Assembly (NCBI GenBank): GCA_002702385.1
Contig: NZZF01000018.1
Span: 1-10,217, forward strand
Reading direction: 5' to 3'
Source of the DNA: Flavobacteriaceae bacterium
GTDB lineage: Bacteria; Bacteroidota; Bacteroidia; Flavobacteriales; Flavobacteriaceae
Length of the DNA stretch: 10,217 nucleotides
In this document: in pieces, positions 1 through 6,829 of the stretch
Layout of the letters: every line of letters begins with the position of its first letter
Numbering within the stretch: position 1 is the stretch's first letter
Program-made: the position numbers and the translations under genes
Notes under the pieces: model-generated
Seen by the model: the letters and a program-made list of their open reading frames with translations, nothing else
The model's database searches: none
Told to the model about the DNA's origin: nothing

Positions 1-1415
1 TAGTTGGACTTAAAATCAAATAAACTTTCGCCAAAAAAATATAAAACACCAAATACTGAAAGAAAAGCTAACCCAACTATTATTAGCTTCTTTTGAGTAA
101 TTATTTTTTCACTTCTTTTTTTAAAAAAATTATACAGACCAAGAATAGCGATAAAAGGAACTAAAAATTCAATTAAAACTTGAATGGAGGATACAGCTCT
201 GAATTTATTGTAGAATGGGAAATAATCTATAAACAGATCTGTCAAAAAAGAAAAGTTTTTACCCCACGACAAAAACAAGCTGAATGCAAATGCGCTTAAT
301 ACCCAAATTAAATTTATTCGACTAAGAAAAAACATACCAATAACAAACAAGAAGAATACTGTTACACCAATGTATGCTGGAGCTTCAACTATTGGTTGAT
401 CTCCCCAATAGAGTCTAGCATTTTCATAAATTATTTTAGCACTTTCAGAATCATAATTTCTAAGATTTTTAAAAAAATCAGAATCTTTATCAATTAAATC
501 TCCACTACCCCCACCAGTGAATCTAGGAATAATTAGATTAAAACTTTCAGTTGTCCCATAGCTATATTCTGTAATATATTCACGGGTTAAACCACCAGTG
601 TTTTGTTTTTCAGATCCATCAGGAGCAATTGTAAGTTCAGAATTACCTCTTGTACTAAAATCTGTATACTCTTTAGTTGCGAGAATGGATGTTGCATTAA
701 GAGTTATTGCAAGAACTATTGCTCCAACAAAACCAGTATATTTTTTATAGTCAATATTCTTATTTTTTATTTCATTAAATAAATGAATTAATGCTAATAG
801 ACCACACAACATCACAAAGTAGTAAGTCATTTGATAATGATTTGCATTAATTTGCAATCCAAATCCTAGAGCTGCTAAAATGAATCCAATCAAGTATTTT
901 TTTTCAAATAAATTATATACTCCAGCTATGGCTATTGGAGCATACCCAATTGCAAGCGCTTTGGTATTGTGACCAACTCCTAATATTATAATTAGATACG
1001 TAGAAAATGCAAAAGCAAAAGCACCAACAACCGCAAACTTTTTTTCTACTTTAAGTGAAATTAGTAGAATGTAAAAGGACAATAAATAGATAAATAAATA
1101 ATCAGCAGGTCTTGGTAGAAATCGTAAAGATTTATCAATCTTATCTAATAAGTCAAAAGGATATTTAACTGCAACTTGAAACGTAGGCATTCCTACAAAG
1201 GCATTATCTATCCAGTAAGGTTCTTCATTAAAAGATTCTCTATGATCAACAATCTGTTTGGCCATTCCTGAAAACTGAGCGATATCAGATTGAAAAATAG
1301 CTTTTCCTGAAAGTAATGGACTAAAATATGCTAAAGAAGCAACCGCAAAAAAGACAACTATTGCAATATGATAAATAGAATTACGCGTGAAAAAAAAATT
1401 AATCAATTTCTTCAT
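1..1415 (-). CDS. YfhO-family polytopic membrane protein (C-terminus beyond window)
   Basis: The frame stays open from an ATG at 1415 to the window edge, giving the first 471 residues of a larger protein. It opens with a short basic N-terminus and a first membrane span (about residues 14-35), followed by GKAIFQSDIAQ with Asp44. An acidic residue just after the first span is the usual catalytic position in GT-C-fold glycosyltransferases, to which YfhO proteins (Pfam Bacterial membrane protein YfhO) belong. Many further hydrophobic spans follow, with a long soluble loop in the middle (around the TREYITEYSYGTTES stretch). Bacillus YfhO acts with a lipid-linked sugar system to glycosylate cell-surface polymers; the substrate in Bacteroidota is not known to me. 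The start lies inside the end of the upstream DUF4834 gene (17-base overlap), so the two are probably co-transcribed. The missing C-terminus is due to the window edge, not truncation. The family call comes from overall pattern and recalled neighbourhood, not a search. Confidence 0.8.
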   Translation of the reverse strand, partial: MKKLINFFFTRNSIYHIAIVVFFAVASLAYFSPLLSGKAIFQSDIAQFSGMAKQIVDHRESFNEEPYWIDNAFVGMPTFQVAVKYPFDLLDKIDKSLRFLPRPADYLFIYLLSFYILLISLKVEKKFAVVGAFAFAFSTYLIIILGVGHNTKALAIGYAPIAIAGVYNLFEKKYLIGFILAALGFGLQINANHYQMTYYFVMLCGLLALIHLFNEIKNKNIDYKKYTGFVGAIVLAITLNATSILATKEYTDFSTRGNSELTIAPDGSEKQNTGGLTREYITEYSYGTTESFNLIIPRFTGGGSGDLIDKDSDFFKNLRNYDSESAKIIYENARLYWGDQPIVEAPAYIGVTVFFLFVIGMFFLSRINLIWVLSAFAFSLFLSWGKNFSFLTDLFIDYFPFYNKFRAVSSIQVLIEFLVPFIAILGLYNFFKKRSEKIITQKKLIIVGLAFLSVFGVLYFFGESLFDFKSN

Positions 1416-1611
1416 AATCAATATATTCTCCTACCTGTTCCTTTTTTTTCTCTTCTTTTTTAGGTGGCTTATGAAAAGGGTTGTTTTGCCCACCCATTTT
1501 ATTAAACTTTTCAAACTTTTTTTTGATTATGTATCTTAAAATGTAAGGAGCAAGTCTTTTAAGAATGTAGCTAAAAACGATAAAAAATAATATTATATAT
1601 ATAAAAATCAT
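1399..1611 (-). CDS. DUF4834-family small membrane protein
   Basis: A 70-residue protein from the ATG at 1611. One hydrophobic segment (about residues 1-17) is followed by a basic stretch (LKRLAPYILRYIIKKKFEKF), a Pro/Lys/Glu-rich linker and an acidic end (GEYIDYEEID). This matches the small DUF4834 proteins of flavobacteria, whose function is unknown; the single span with a charged cytoplasmic tail suggests an inner-membrane accessory protein. An in-frame TTG at 1629 would add six residues, nearly all Ile. I prefer the ATG because a possible Bacteroidota -7 box covers 1627-1634, which would put transcription start downstream of the TTG. The gene overlaps the following YfhO-type gene by 17 bases, suggesting translational coupling and a possible joint role. 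It is divergent from the beta-barrel gene at 1676, with about 64 bases between the two starts. Confidence 0.8.
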   Translation of the reverse strand: MIFIYIILFFIVFSYILKRLAPYILRYIIKKKFEKFNKMGGQNNPFHKPPKKEEKKKEQVGEYIDYEEID

Positions 1612-1626
1612 TATAATTATTATTAT

Positions 1627-1634
1627 CAAAAATA
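1627..1634 (-). promoter_or_regulatory. possible Bacteroidota -7 box (TAnnTTTG) for the DUF4834-yfhO pair
   Basis: Read on the minus strand this is TATTTTTG, an exact match to the TAnnTTTG element known from Bacteroidota primary sigma-factor promoters. It sits 16 bases before the preferred ATG at 1611. I could not find a convincing TTG-type -33 element at the usual distance, so in such AT-rich DNA it may be chance. Confidence 0.3.
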
Positions 1635-1675
1635 CAATTAATCAAATAATGGTTTTAACTTCAGTTATAATTTAA

Positions 1676-2767
1676 ATGAAAAAGAGATTATCCATTCTTT
1701 TATTGTTTATTTCACCATGCTTGTTTTCACAGTACACAGAAACCATTAATTCTAATAGGCCTGGAACTTCTCGTGGAGCATTTTCTGTTGGAAGAGATGT
1801 CCTGCAATTTGAAATTGGAGGAAACAATTATTCTTTTACACATGCAAATCTAAATGATTCAGAAATCAGAGGGATTAATGCTACATATAATATCAGATAT
1901 GGGTTGTATTTAGAGAATTTAGAAATATTTCTTAATGGAAGTTATAATACAAGAGACATTATTGATAATTATAAGTATAATATAAGTCAAAAAGAGAATT
2001 TTTTAGCTGAACATTCGCTTGGAGTTAAGTATTTAATTTTCGATCCTTTTAAAAATAAAAAGTGGCACAGTGAAGATCTTTACAGCTGGAGATCGAATAA
2101 AAAAATTAAATTAACTGATCTTATTCCTGCAGTTTCAATTTTTGCAGGGGGAGATTATTTATTTGAAAATAATATTCAGTATGATGACCAATTTTTTTAC
2201 TTAAAACAAGAAAATTTTGGATATCAAGATCAAAACACTATTCTACCATTTATTGGTATAGCTACTCAAAATCACTTTCTGGGCAAATGGGTTGTTGTAA
2301 ACAATTTATCTCTTGAAAATTTTGGATCGGGCTATAATAAAATAAACTACATATTTACGTTGACTCACAATTTAAGTAATCCAAGGTGGAGCATTTTTGC
2401 AGAATATCAAATAATTGAAAACGACATATATTCAGACAACTTTTTTAAATTTGGAATAGCTAATCTTGTTTCAAAAAACTTACAAGTTGATTTAAACTTC
2501 GGAGGAAGTCTCAAAAACACTCCATCAAATAGTTATATTGACTTCGGTTTTTCAAAAAGATTGGATTGGCATAGAGATAAATTGCCTATTGATAGAAAGA
2601 AGTTAAAAGAATTAAGGGACAAACTAAAACAAGAAAAGAAAACAGAAAAAAGCAACAAAAAGGATTCAAAAAAGGTTGGAAAACAAAACAAAAAGCAATC
2701 TAGACAAGAGAAAAAACAAATTAAGAAAGCTAATAAACCACAGAGAAAGAAATTTTTAATATTCTAA
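1676..2767 (+). CDS. outer-membrane beta-barrel / transporter-like protein with lysine-rich C-terminal tail
   Basis: A 363-residue protein with a type I signal peptide (MKKRLSILLLFISPCLFS, likely cut before Gln19). The Cys in it follows Pro and does not make a good lipobox. The mature part starts with TETINSNRPGTSRGAFSVG and continues as alternating, aromatic-rich strands with short polar turns, as in outer-membrane barrels; flavobacterial relatives are usually just named transporter (the broad phenol-degradation MetA-like barrel group). The last strand-like segment is around residues 286-298 (YIDFGFSKRLDW). It is followed by about 65 residues with 23 Lys and 5 Arg that cannot be part of a barrel. 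The ATG at 1676 gives a proper signal peptide. The stop shares one base with the next start (TAATG), so the two proteins are probably translated together. What it transports, if anything, is unknown. Confidence 0.7.
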   Translation: MKKRLSILLLFISPCLFSQYTETINSNRPGTSRGAFSVGRDVLQFEIGGNNYSFTHANLNDSEIRGINATYNIRYGLYLENLEIFLNGSYNTRDIIDNYKYNISQKENFLAEHSLGVKYLIFDPFKNKKWHSEDLYSWRSNKKIKLTDLIPAVSIFAGGDYLFENNIQYDDQFFYLKQENFGYQDQNTILPFIGIATQNHFLGKWVVVNNLSLENFGSGYNKINYIFTLTHNLSNPRWSIFAEYQIIENDIYSDNFFKFGIANLVSKNLQVDLNFGGSLKNTPSNSYIDFGFSKRLDWHRDKLPIDRKKLKELRDKLKQEKKTEKSNKKDSKKVGKQNKKQSRQEKKQIKKANKPQRKKFLIF

Positions 2768-3894
2768 TGATTAAGATAATTACAGTTAAAAATTCAAAAC
2801 AAGTCAAGGACTTTGTAATGTTCCCTTTTAAACTTTACAAGGACTGTGAATATTGGGTTCCTCCTATAATTAACGAGGAAATTGAGGCAATGGATACTAG
2901 TAAAAACCCTGTCTTTAAAAATGCAGAAGCAGAATTCTACTTGGCTTATGACGAACAAGATAATATTGTAGGCAGGATAGCTGCTATTGTAAATTGGGTT
3001 GAAATTAAGGATCAGAAAAAAAACAAATTAAGATTTGGCTGGTATGATACAATTGATAATCTAGACGTTAGCAAAAAGTTAATTGAAAAAGCTTTAGAAT
3101 TTGGTAAAGAAAGAAAACTAGAATTTATTGAAGGTCCAGTTGGTTTTTCAAATATGGATAAGGCTGGGTTATTGACTTATGGGTATGATGAGCTAAATAC
3201 AATGATTACATGGTATCATTATCCTTATCAGAAAGAACATCTTATTAAATTAGGGCTTAAACAATTGGCAGAATGGGTAGAGTATAAAATCAAAATTTTT
3301 TCCGAGGACGAGGCTCCTGAAAAAGTGAAAAAATTTGCTGAAATTATTGCAAAAAGGTACAATCTAAAATCTATTAATTTTAAATCAACCAAGCAAATTA
3401 TTCCTTACGTTGATAAAATGTTTGAATTATTAAATATTACTTACAGCCCACTTCAAACTTACGTTACCATCAAGCAATATCAAATTGATTTTTACAAGGA
3501 AAAATTTATAAAATATATTCATCCTGATTTTATAAAATGTGTAGTTGACAGTGAAGGAAATTTAATTGCATTTTTAATAACCATGCCTTCGTTTTCAAGA
3601 GCGCTTAAAAAAGTAAACGGCAAACTATTCCCTTTTGGGTTTTTACATATTTTGAAAGCTCAACACTTTAATAATAGAGTTTCATTATACCTTATTGGAG
3701 TTGATCCAAAATATCAAAGCAAGGGAGCTACAGCAATTCTATTTAATGATCTACAACAGACTTTTAATAAGAGAGGAATTGTTGAAGTTGAGACTAACCC
3801 AGAGCTGGTTGAAAACAAAGCCATTCAAGCATTTTGGAAAAACTATGAAAGCACTCTTCATAAAAGAAGAGCAACATTTACAAAGAAGATTTAG
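2767..3894 (+). CDS. GNAT-like acyltransferase-family protein, Bacteroidota conserved
   Basis: A cytoplasmic protein of 375 residues with no signal peptide or membrane span. The N-terminal half carries the signature of a widespread GNAT-like family: FPFKLYKDCEYWVPPI (residues 19-34), an NPVFKNAEAEFYLAY stretch, a VGRIAAIVN strand, and GPVGFSNMDKAGLL (123-136). The C-terminal part has a second GNAT-like region with IGVDPKYQSKGATA. There Q317-x-x-G320 fits the acetyl-CoA pyrophosphate loop (Q/R-x-x-G-x-G/A), except that Thr322 replaces the last Gly/Ala. The substrate is unknown. From memory, close flavobacterial relatives often carry the name GTP cyclohydrolase, which this sequence does not support. 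It starts in the last base of the upstream barrel gene and ends 2 bases before mnmE, so the three are probably one transcript. The linkage to mnmE may be only operon packing. Confidence 0.75.
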   Translation: MIKIITVKNSKQVKDFVMFPFKLYKDCEYWVPPIINEEIEAMDTSKNPVFKNAEAEFYLAYDEQDNIVGRIAAIVNWVEIKDQKKNKLRFGWYDTIDNLDVSKKLIEKALEFGKERKLEFIEGPVGFSNMDKAGLLTYGYDELNTMITWYHYPYQKEHLIKLGLKQLAEWVEYKIKIFSEDEAPEKVKKFAEIIAKRYNLKSINFKSTKQIIPYVDKMFELLNITYSPLQTYVTIKQYQIDFYKEKFIKYIHPDFIKCVVDSEGNLIAFLITMPSFSRALKKVNGKLFPFGFLHILKAQHFNNRVSLYLIGVDPKYQSKGATAILFNDLQQTFNKRGIVEVETNPELVENKAIQAFWKNYESTLHKRRATFTKKI

Positions 3895-3896
3895 AG

Positions 3897-5279
3897 ATGG
3901 AAGTAAATGACGATATAGTTGCGATCTCCTCTGCTCCTGGAATGGGTGCAATAGCAATTATTAGAATTTCTGGACCGATTGCAATTTCTAAATTTCAACC
4001 TTTTTTTAATTCAAAAAAGAATAAAAAATTAGCTGGTCAAAGTTCTCATACTCTTCACTTTGGAGAGTTTGTTTCAGATGATAAAGTTATTGACGAAGTT
4101 TTAGTTTCTGTTTTTAAAAAAGGGAAATCTTTTACAGGTGATGAGTCTGTTGAAATAACTTGTCATGGATCTACATATATTCAAAAATCTATTGTGGAAG
4201 CTTTATTAAAGAATAACATTAGGCTTGCTAAGCCAGGTGAGTTTACAATGAGAGCTTTCTTAAATGGCAAGCTTGATTTGACTCAGGCTGAGGCAGTCTC
4301 TGATTTAATTTATTCAGATTCACAGGCAATGCATAAGATTTCTCTTAATCAAATGAGAGGAGGATTTCAGAGTGAGCTAAAGCTTTTAAGAGCCGACCTT
4401 CTTCATTTTCTATCAATGATTGAACTGGAGTTAGATTTTTCTGAAGAGGATGTTTCATTTGCCAATAAAGAAGATTTAATTAAGCTAGTTGATAAAGTTG
4501 AGAAAAAATTAATTTCATTAAAGGATAGTTTTAAACTTGGAAATGCAATTAAAAATGGAGTTCCGGTAGCAATTGCAGGTAAACCAAATGCTGGGAAGTC
4601 CTCTTTGCTAAATTCATTACTAAACGAAGACAAAGCAATAGTTTCAAATATTCCTGGAACAACTAGAGACGCTATTGAAGACACTGTTTTTATTAATGGA
4701 ATTAAATTTAGATTTATTGATACTGCTGGATTAAGAGAAACATCTGATGAGATTGAAATTAAAGGAATTGAGATAACTAAATCAAAAATTTTAAAATCTT
4801 CTGTTTTGATTTATTTGTTTGATATAAATGATACTAATGAAAAAGAGATATTAAAAGATTTGAAAGAGTTTTATAGCAACGATTTAAAAATAATTTTAGT
4901 TAGAAACAAAATTGATTTAAATAGCAAAACTAAAATCAATATAGACAGTTTTAAAAAATATAAAATAACATCATTACTAGAAATATCAGCTATTGATAAA
5001 GAATCAGTTAGTATTGTAAGAGATAATTTATCAACTGAATTTGGTAGTGACTCCTCAAATAGTGATGTTGTTGTAACAAACCTAAGACACTATAATGCTC
5101 TTTCTGATTCAATTACTTCTATTGAAAAAGTAAGAGAAGCAATTGAGAATGAAATTCCAGGAGATTTACTTTCAATTGATTTAAGAAATGTAATTGACTC
5201 TGTGGGTGAAATAACAGGCGAAATTAGTAATGATGAAATGTTAGGGAATATTTTCTCTAACTTCTGTATTGGTAAATAG
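3897..5279 (+). CDS. mnmE: tRNA uridine-5-carboxymethylaminomethyl(34) synthesis GTPase MnmE
   Basis: Complete, 460 residues, close to the usual family length. MnmE with MnmG installs the carboxymethylaminomethyl group at C5 of wobble U34 in certain tRNAs, using a one-carbon folate donor, GTP hydrolysis and potassium. The N-terminal tetrahydrofolate-binding and dimerisation domain is recognised by DDIVAISSAPGMGAIAIIRISG, FTGDESVEITCHG (from residue 79) and KPGEFTMRAFLNGK (112-125). The GTPase domain is inserted in the helical domain: P-loop GKPNAGKS (228-235), switch I GTTRD (254-258), DTAG (275-278) and NKID (337-340). The C-terminal FCIGK keeps the conserved catalytic-site Cys (Cys457). All key motifs are intact. 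The ATG at 3897 lies 2 bases after the previous stop, so it is likely expressed from the upstream promoter by coupling. Its partner mnmG is not in the window. Confidence 0.98.
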   Translation: MEVNDDIVAISSAPGMGAIAIIRISGPIAISKFQPFFNSKKNKKLAGQSSHTLHFGEFVSDDKVIDEVLVSVFKKGKSFTGDESVEITCHGSTYIQKSIVEALLKNNIRLAKPGEFTMRAFLNGKLDLTQAEAVSDLIYSDSQAMHKISLNQMRGGFQSELKLLRADLLHFLSMIELELDFSEEDVSFANKEDLIKLVDKVEKKLISLKDSFKLGNAIKNGVPVAIAGKPNAGKSSLLNSLLNEDKAIVSNIPGTTRDAIEDTVFINGIKFRFIDTAGLRETSDEIEIKGIEITKSKILKSSVLIYLFDINDTNEKEILKDLKEFYSNDLKIILVRNKIDLNSKTKINIDSFKKYKITSLLEISAIDKESVSIVRDNLSTEFGSDSSNSDVVVTNLRHYNALSDSITSIEKVREAIENEIPGDLLSIDLRNVIDSVGEITGEISNDEMLGNIFSNFCIGK

Positions 5280-5333
5280 CTGATAATCAAGGAGTTATAT
5301 AAATATAATAATTTTTTCTAACTTAAATGTATA

Positions 5334-5456
5334 ATGAAAATAGATTCTTTTTACGTTATTCCAGGATATACTTTTTTCTATTGGGGATTTACTTTACCTA
5401 AAAAGTTTTACCCAGATGATATTATTATTAATGCATATTTTGTCAAAGAAGATTAG
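5334..5456 (+). CDS. possible 40-aa small ORF, no recognised family
   Basis: ATG to TAG, 40 residues, beginning MKIDSFYVIPGYTFFYWGF and ending INAYFVKED. It is rich in aromatics and has no clear membrane span or signal peptide. It fills much of the otherwise empty 190 bases between mnmE and the next small gene. The start follows an AT-rich leader without a ribosome binding site, which is normal for this phylum. A second overlapping frame begins at 5328 (24 residues) and is less likely. I do not recognise it; it could be a chance ORF or the decayed end of something. Confidence 0.25.
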   Translation: MKIDSFYVIPGYTFFYWGFTLPKKFYPDDIIINAYFVKED

Positions 5457-5469
5457 TTTCATATAACAA

Positions 5470-5598
5470 ATGGATAATTTTAATTTCGACGATAATTACG
5501 ACTCTATCCCTAAACTAAATAAAAGACAAAAGAAATTTTTTAAAATTATAGTAGGGGCTTTATTATTAGTTTTAATTATAGGAATGATAGTTGGATAG
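5470..5598 (+). CDS. 42-aa single-span small membrane protein
   Basis: ATG to TAG, 42 residues. The first 17 residues are Asp/Asn-rich (MDNFNFDDNYDSIP), then comes a basic patch (KLNKRQKKFFK), and the protein ends in one hydrophobic span (about residues 25-42, IIVGALLLVLIIGMIVG) that reaches the C-terminus. This acidic-basic-hydrophobic order follows the positive-inside rule and gives a cytoplasmic N-terminus with a tail anchor, which is unlikely by chance in AT-rich noncoding DNA. The stop overlaps the TTG start of the next ORF by 8 bases, suggesting coupled translation. No family is recognised and the function is unknown. Confidence 0.6.
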   Translation: MDNFNFDDNYDSIPKLNKRQKKFFKIIVGALLLVLIIGMIVG

Positions 5599-5791
5599 TT
5601 GTATTTTTGAATATCTGAAAAAAGTAAAGTCTTTATTTATAGTCACTCTTATTATTTCATTTGCATTGTTTGTTTTTGGTTTATATATAATATACGATGA
5701 AGGTGATTATTTTCAGGGCTTTATAATGATGAGTTTAGGTTTTACAATTGGGATTAATGATTGGATTAATTTATTTAAAAAGAAAAAATGA
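5591..5791 (+). CDS. 66-aa two-span membrane protein (TTG start), unknown function
   Basis: The protein has two hydrophobic segments (about residues 14-33, LFIVTLIISFALFVFGLYII, and 41-56, FQGFIMMSLGFTIGI) joined by a short acidic loop (YDEGDY), with a lysine cluster at the C-terminus (LFKKKK). Both ends are therefore expected in the cytoplasm. An in-frame TAG at 5588-5590 lies immediately upstream, so the TTG at 5591 is the only start that keeps both spans; the first in-frame ATG comes after residue 45. The start overlaps the end of the 42-aa gene by 8 bases and the stop overlaps the following lipoprotein ATG by 4 (ATGA), so it sits in a coupled set. I do not recognise a family; such small two-span proteins are common and uncharacterised in flavobacteria. 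Confidence 0.6.
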   Translation: MDSCIFEYLKKVKSLFIVTLIISFALFVFGLYIIYDEGDYFQGFIMMSLGFTIGINDWINLFKKKK

Positions 5792-6123
5792 AAAATTTTT
5801 TAGGGTTATTATTAGTGTTATTGCTTCAAAGTTGTTACAGCTACAAAACAGTTGAATACAATAATATTGAGGCGAGCAAAAAACAAAAGTTTGAGATTAA
5901 AAAACTTGATAGAACAAAAATTAAAGGAAGAGTAGTTTCAATAAATGAAAAAGAAATAACTCTAGAAAAAAAAGGAAAACTTAAAACTGTTGTAAAAGAA
6001 GAAATTAGTGAAGTACAACTCAAAAAATTTTCTATAATTAAAACTGCTGTTGGCTCATTCGGATCTTACATGGCTGCTGTTGGAATTTTAGGTATTGTAG
6101 CCCTTGGTCTTTTTTCTCTTTAG
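5788..6123 (+). CDS. small lipoprotein with predicted beta domain and hydrophobic C-terminus
   Basis: A 111-residue protein with a clear lipoprotein signal: MKNFLGLLLVLLLQSC, lipobox LQSC with lipidated Cys16, after which comes YSYKTVEYNN. No Asp follows the Cys. The middle part (about residues 35-80) alternates charged and hydrophobic residues (IKGRVVSINEKEITLEKKGK, then EEISEVQLKKFS). This looks like a small strand-rich domain of the kind seen in Bacteroidota lipoproteins annotated as hypothetical. Residues about 85-111 are again hydrophobic and glycine/alanine-rich (GSFGSYMAAVGILGIVALGLFSL), so a second membrane contact is possible. The 4-base overlap with the preceding gene argues for coupled expression. 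No specific function can be assigned. Confidence 0.75.
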   Translation: MKNFLGLLLVLLLQSCYSYKTVEYNNIEASKKQKFEIKKLDRTKIKGRVVSINEKEITLEKKGKLKTVVKEEISEVQLKKFSIIKTAVGSFGSYMAAVGILGIVALGLFSL

Positions 6124-6181
6124 CTTTTATAATTAAAATAGCAAAAGATTTATCGGCATATCATTTGATATACTATTGAAA

Positions 6182-6730
6182 ATGAAAAATATATTTTTGG
6201 TAGTAATTTTGTTTTTCTATTATTCTATAAATAGTCAAACTTTTGATATAATTAATCCCGAAGAAAATGTAGGATTATCAAATTGGGACATTGTTAATGA
6301 TGATGTTATGGGAGGAATTTCAAAATCTTACTTGTCTTTGGATGAAGAAAAAAACTTAATTTTTAATGGCTATTTGTCTCTTGAAAATAATGGCGGGTTT
6401 GCATCTTCGAGATTATATTTCAACAGAGAAACTCTAACTGGAGTTAAGGCTTTCAAGATTAAATTTATGGGAGATGGTAATACTTATAAACTAAGGCTTA
6501 GACAATCGGATAGACGAGCTTCTTATTCTTCTAATTTTAAATCTATAAAAAACCAATGGGTTGAAGTTGATATTCCAGTTGAAGAATTTGAGCCTACATG
6601 GAGAGGCTACTCATATTCAGATTATCCTTCAATGGATATGGAAAAAATTAGCTCACTTGGCTTACAAATATCAGACAAACAAGAAGGAGAATTTAATTTG
6701 AAAATCAAATATATTAAAGCGGTTTATTAA
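6182..6730 (+). CDS. secreted CIA30-family (galactose-binding-like fold) protein
   Basis: I start the protein at the ATG at 6182 (182 residues); an in-frame TTG at 6176 would add only Met-Lys and is less likely. The signal peptide MKNIFLVVILFFYYSINS probably ends before Gln19. The mature protein shows the CIA30 hallmark W35-DIVNDDVMGGISKS, then NNGGFASSRLYF and, near the end, a W-x-EVDIPVEEFEPTWRG strand pair and ISSLGLQISDKQEGEFNLKI. CIA30 was first described as a mitochondrial complex I assembly factor, but bacterial members adopt a beta-sandwich related to carbohydrate-binding modules; here the secretion signal excludes a complex I role in the cytoplasm. It lies 99 bases before the GMC dehydrogenase, so a role in binding its sugar substrate is possible but only inferred. 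The length is typical for the bacterial family. Confidence 0.85.
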   Translation: MKNIFLVVILFFYYSINSQTFDIINPEENVGLSNWDIVNDDVMGGISKSYLSLDEEKNLIFNGYLSLENNGGFASSRLYFNRETLTGVKAFKIKFMGDGNTYKLRLRQSDRRASYSSNFKSIKNQWVEVDIPVEEFEPTWRGYSYSDYPSMDMEKISSLGLQISDKQEGEFNLKIKYIKAVY

Positions 6731-6822
6731 AAATTATCAATTTTATATTCTTTATTATCTTTTCATCCTCAAGTAAAAAACTTTAACATAATAAGTTCCA
6801 TTATTTTCCTAAATTAGAAATT

Positions 6823-6827
6823 AAGGA
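6823..6827 (+). promoter_or_regulatory. AAGGA ribosome-binding-like site before the GMC gene
   Basis: AAGGA lies 2 bases before the ATG at 6830. That is closer than the ideal Shine-Dalgarno spacing, but it stands out in a genome region where almost no start has such a motif. The A-rich context around it may matter more than pairing with 16S rRNA. Confidence 0.3.
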
Positions 6828-6829
6828 AA

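Noticed and set aside
1666..1671. TATAAT before the barrel gene at 1676, resembling an E. coli -10 box
   Set aside because: It is 4 bases from the ATG, which would place transcription start at or past the start codon, and Bacteroidota promoters use a different -7 element.
3695..3910. Plus-strand 71-aa ORF overlapping the end of the GNAT-like gene
   Set aside because: Alternate frame of a conserved gene, no recognisable motif, and it runs into the mnmE start.
4403..4684. Minus-strand 93-aa ORF inside mnmE
   Set aside because: It is a shadow of the strongly supported mnmE frame, low in complexity (Ser/Phe/Leu-rich) with no family features. The same applies to minus-strand ORFs at 3751-3957, 5090-5290, 5841-6023, 7820-8014 and 8137-8373.
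5295..5317. AT-only inverted repeat (TTATAT/ATATAA) followed by six T after mnmE, possible terminator
   Set aside because: The stem has no G-C pair and only two bases between the arms, so it would be unstable; such patterns are expected by chance in this base composition.
5328..5402. 24-aa ORF from the ATG at 5328
   Set aside because: Overlaps the longer 40-aa candidate, very short, no features.
6730..6744. Inverted repeat AAAATT-ATC-AATTTT after the CIA30 gene, possible terminator
   Set aside because: Six A-T pairs and no clear T-run directly after; too weak to call.
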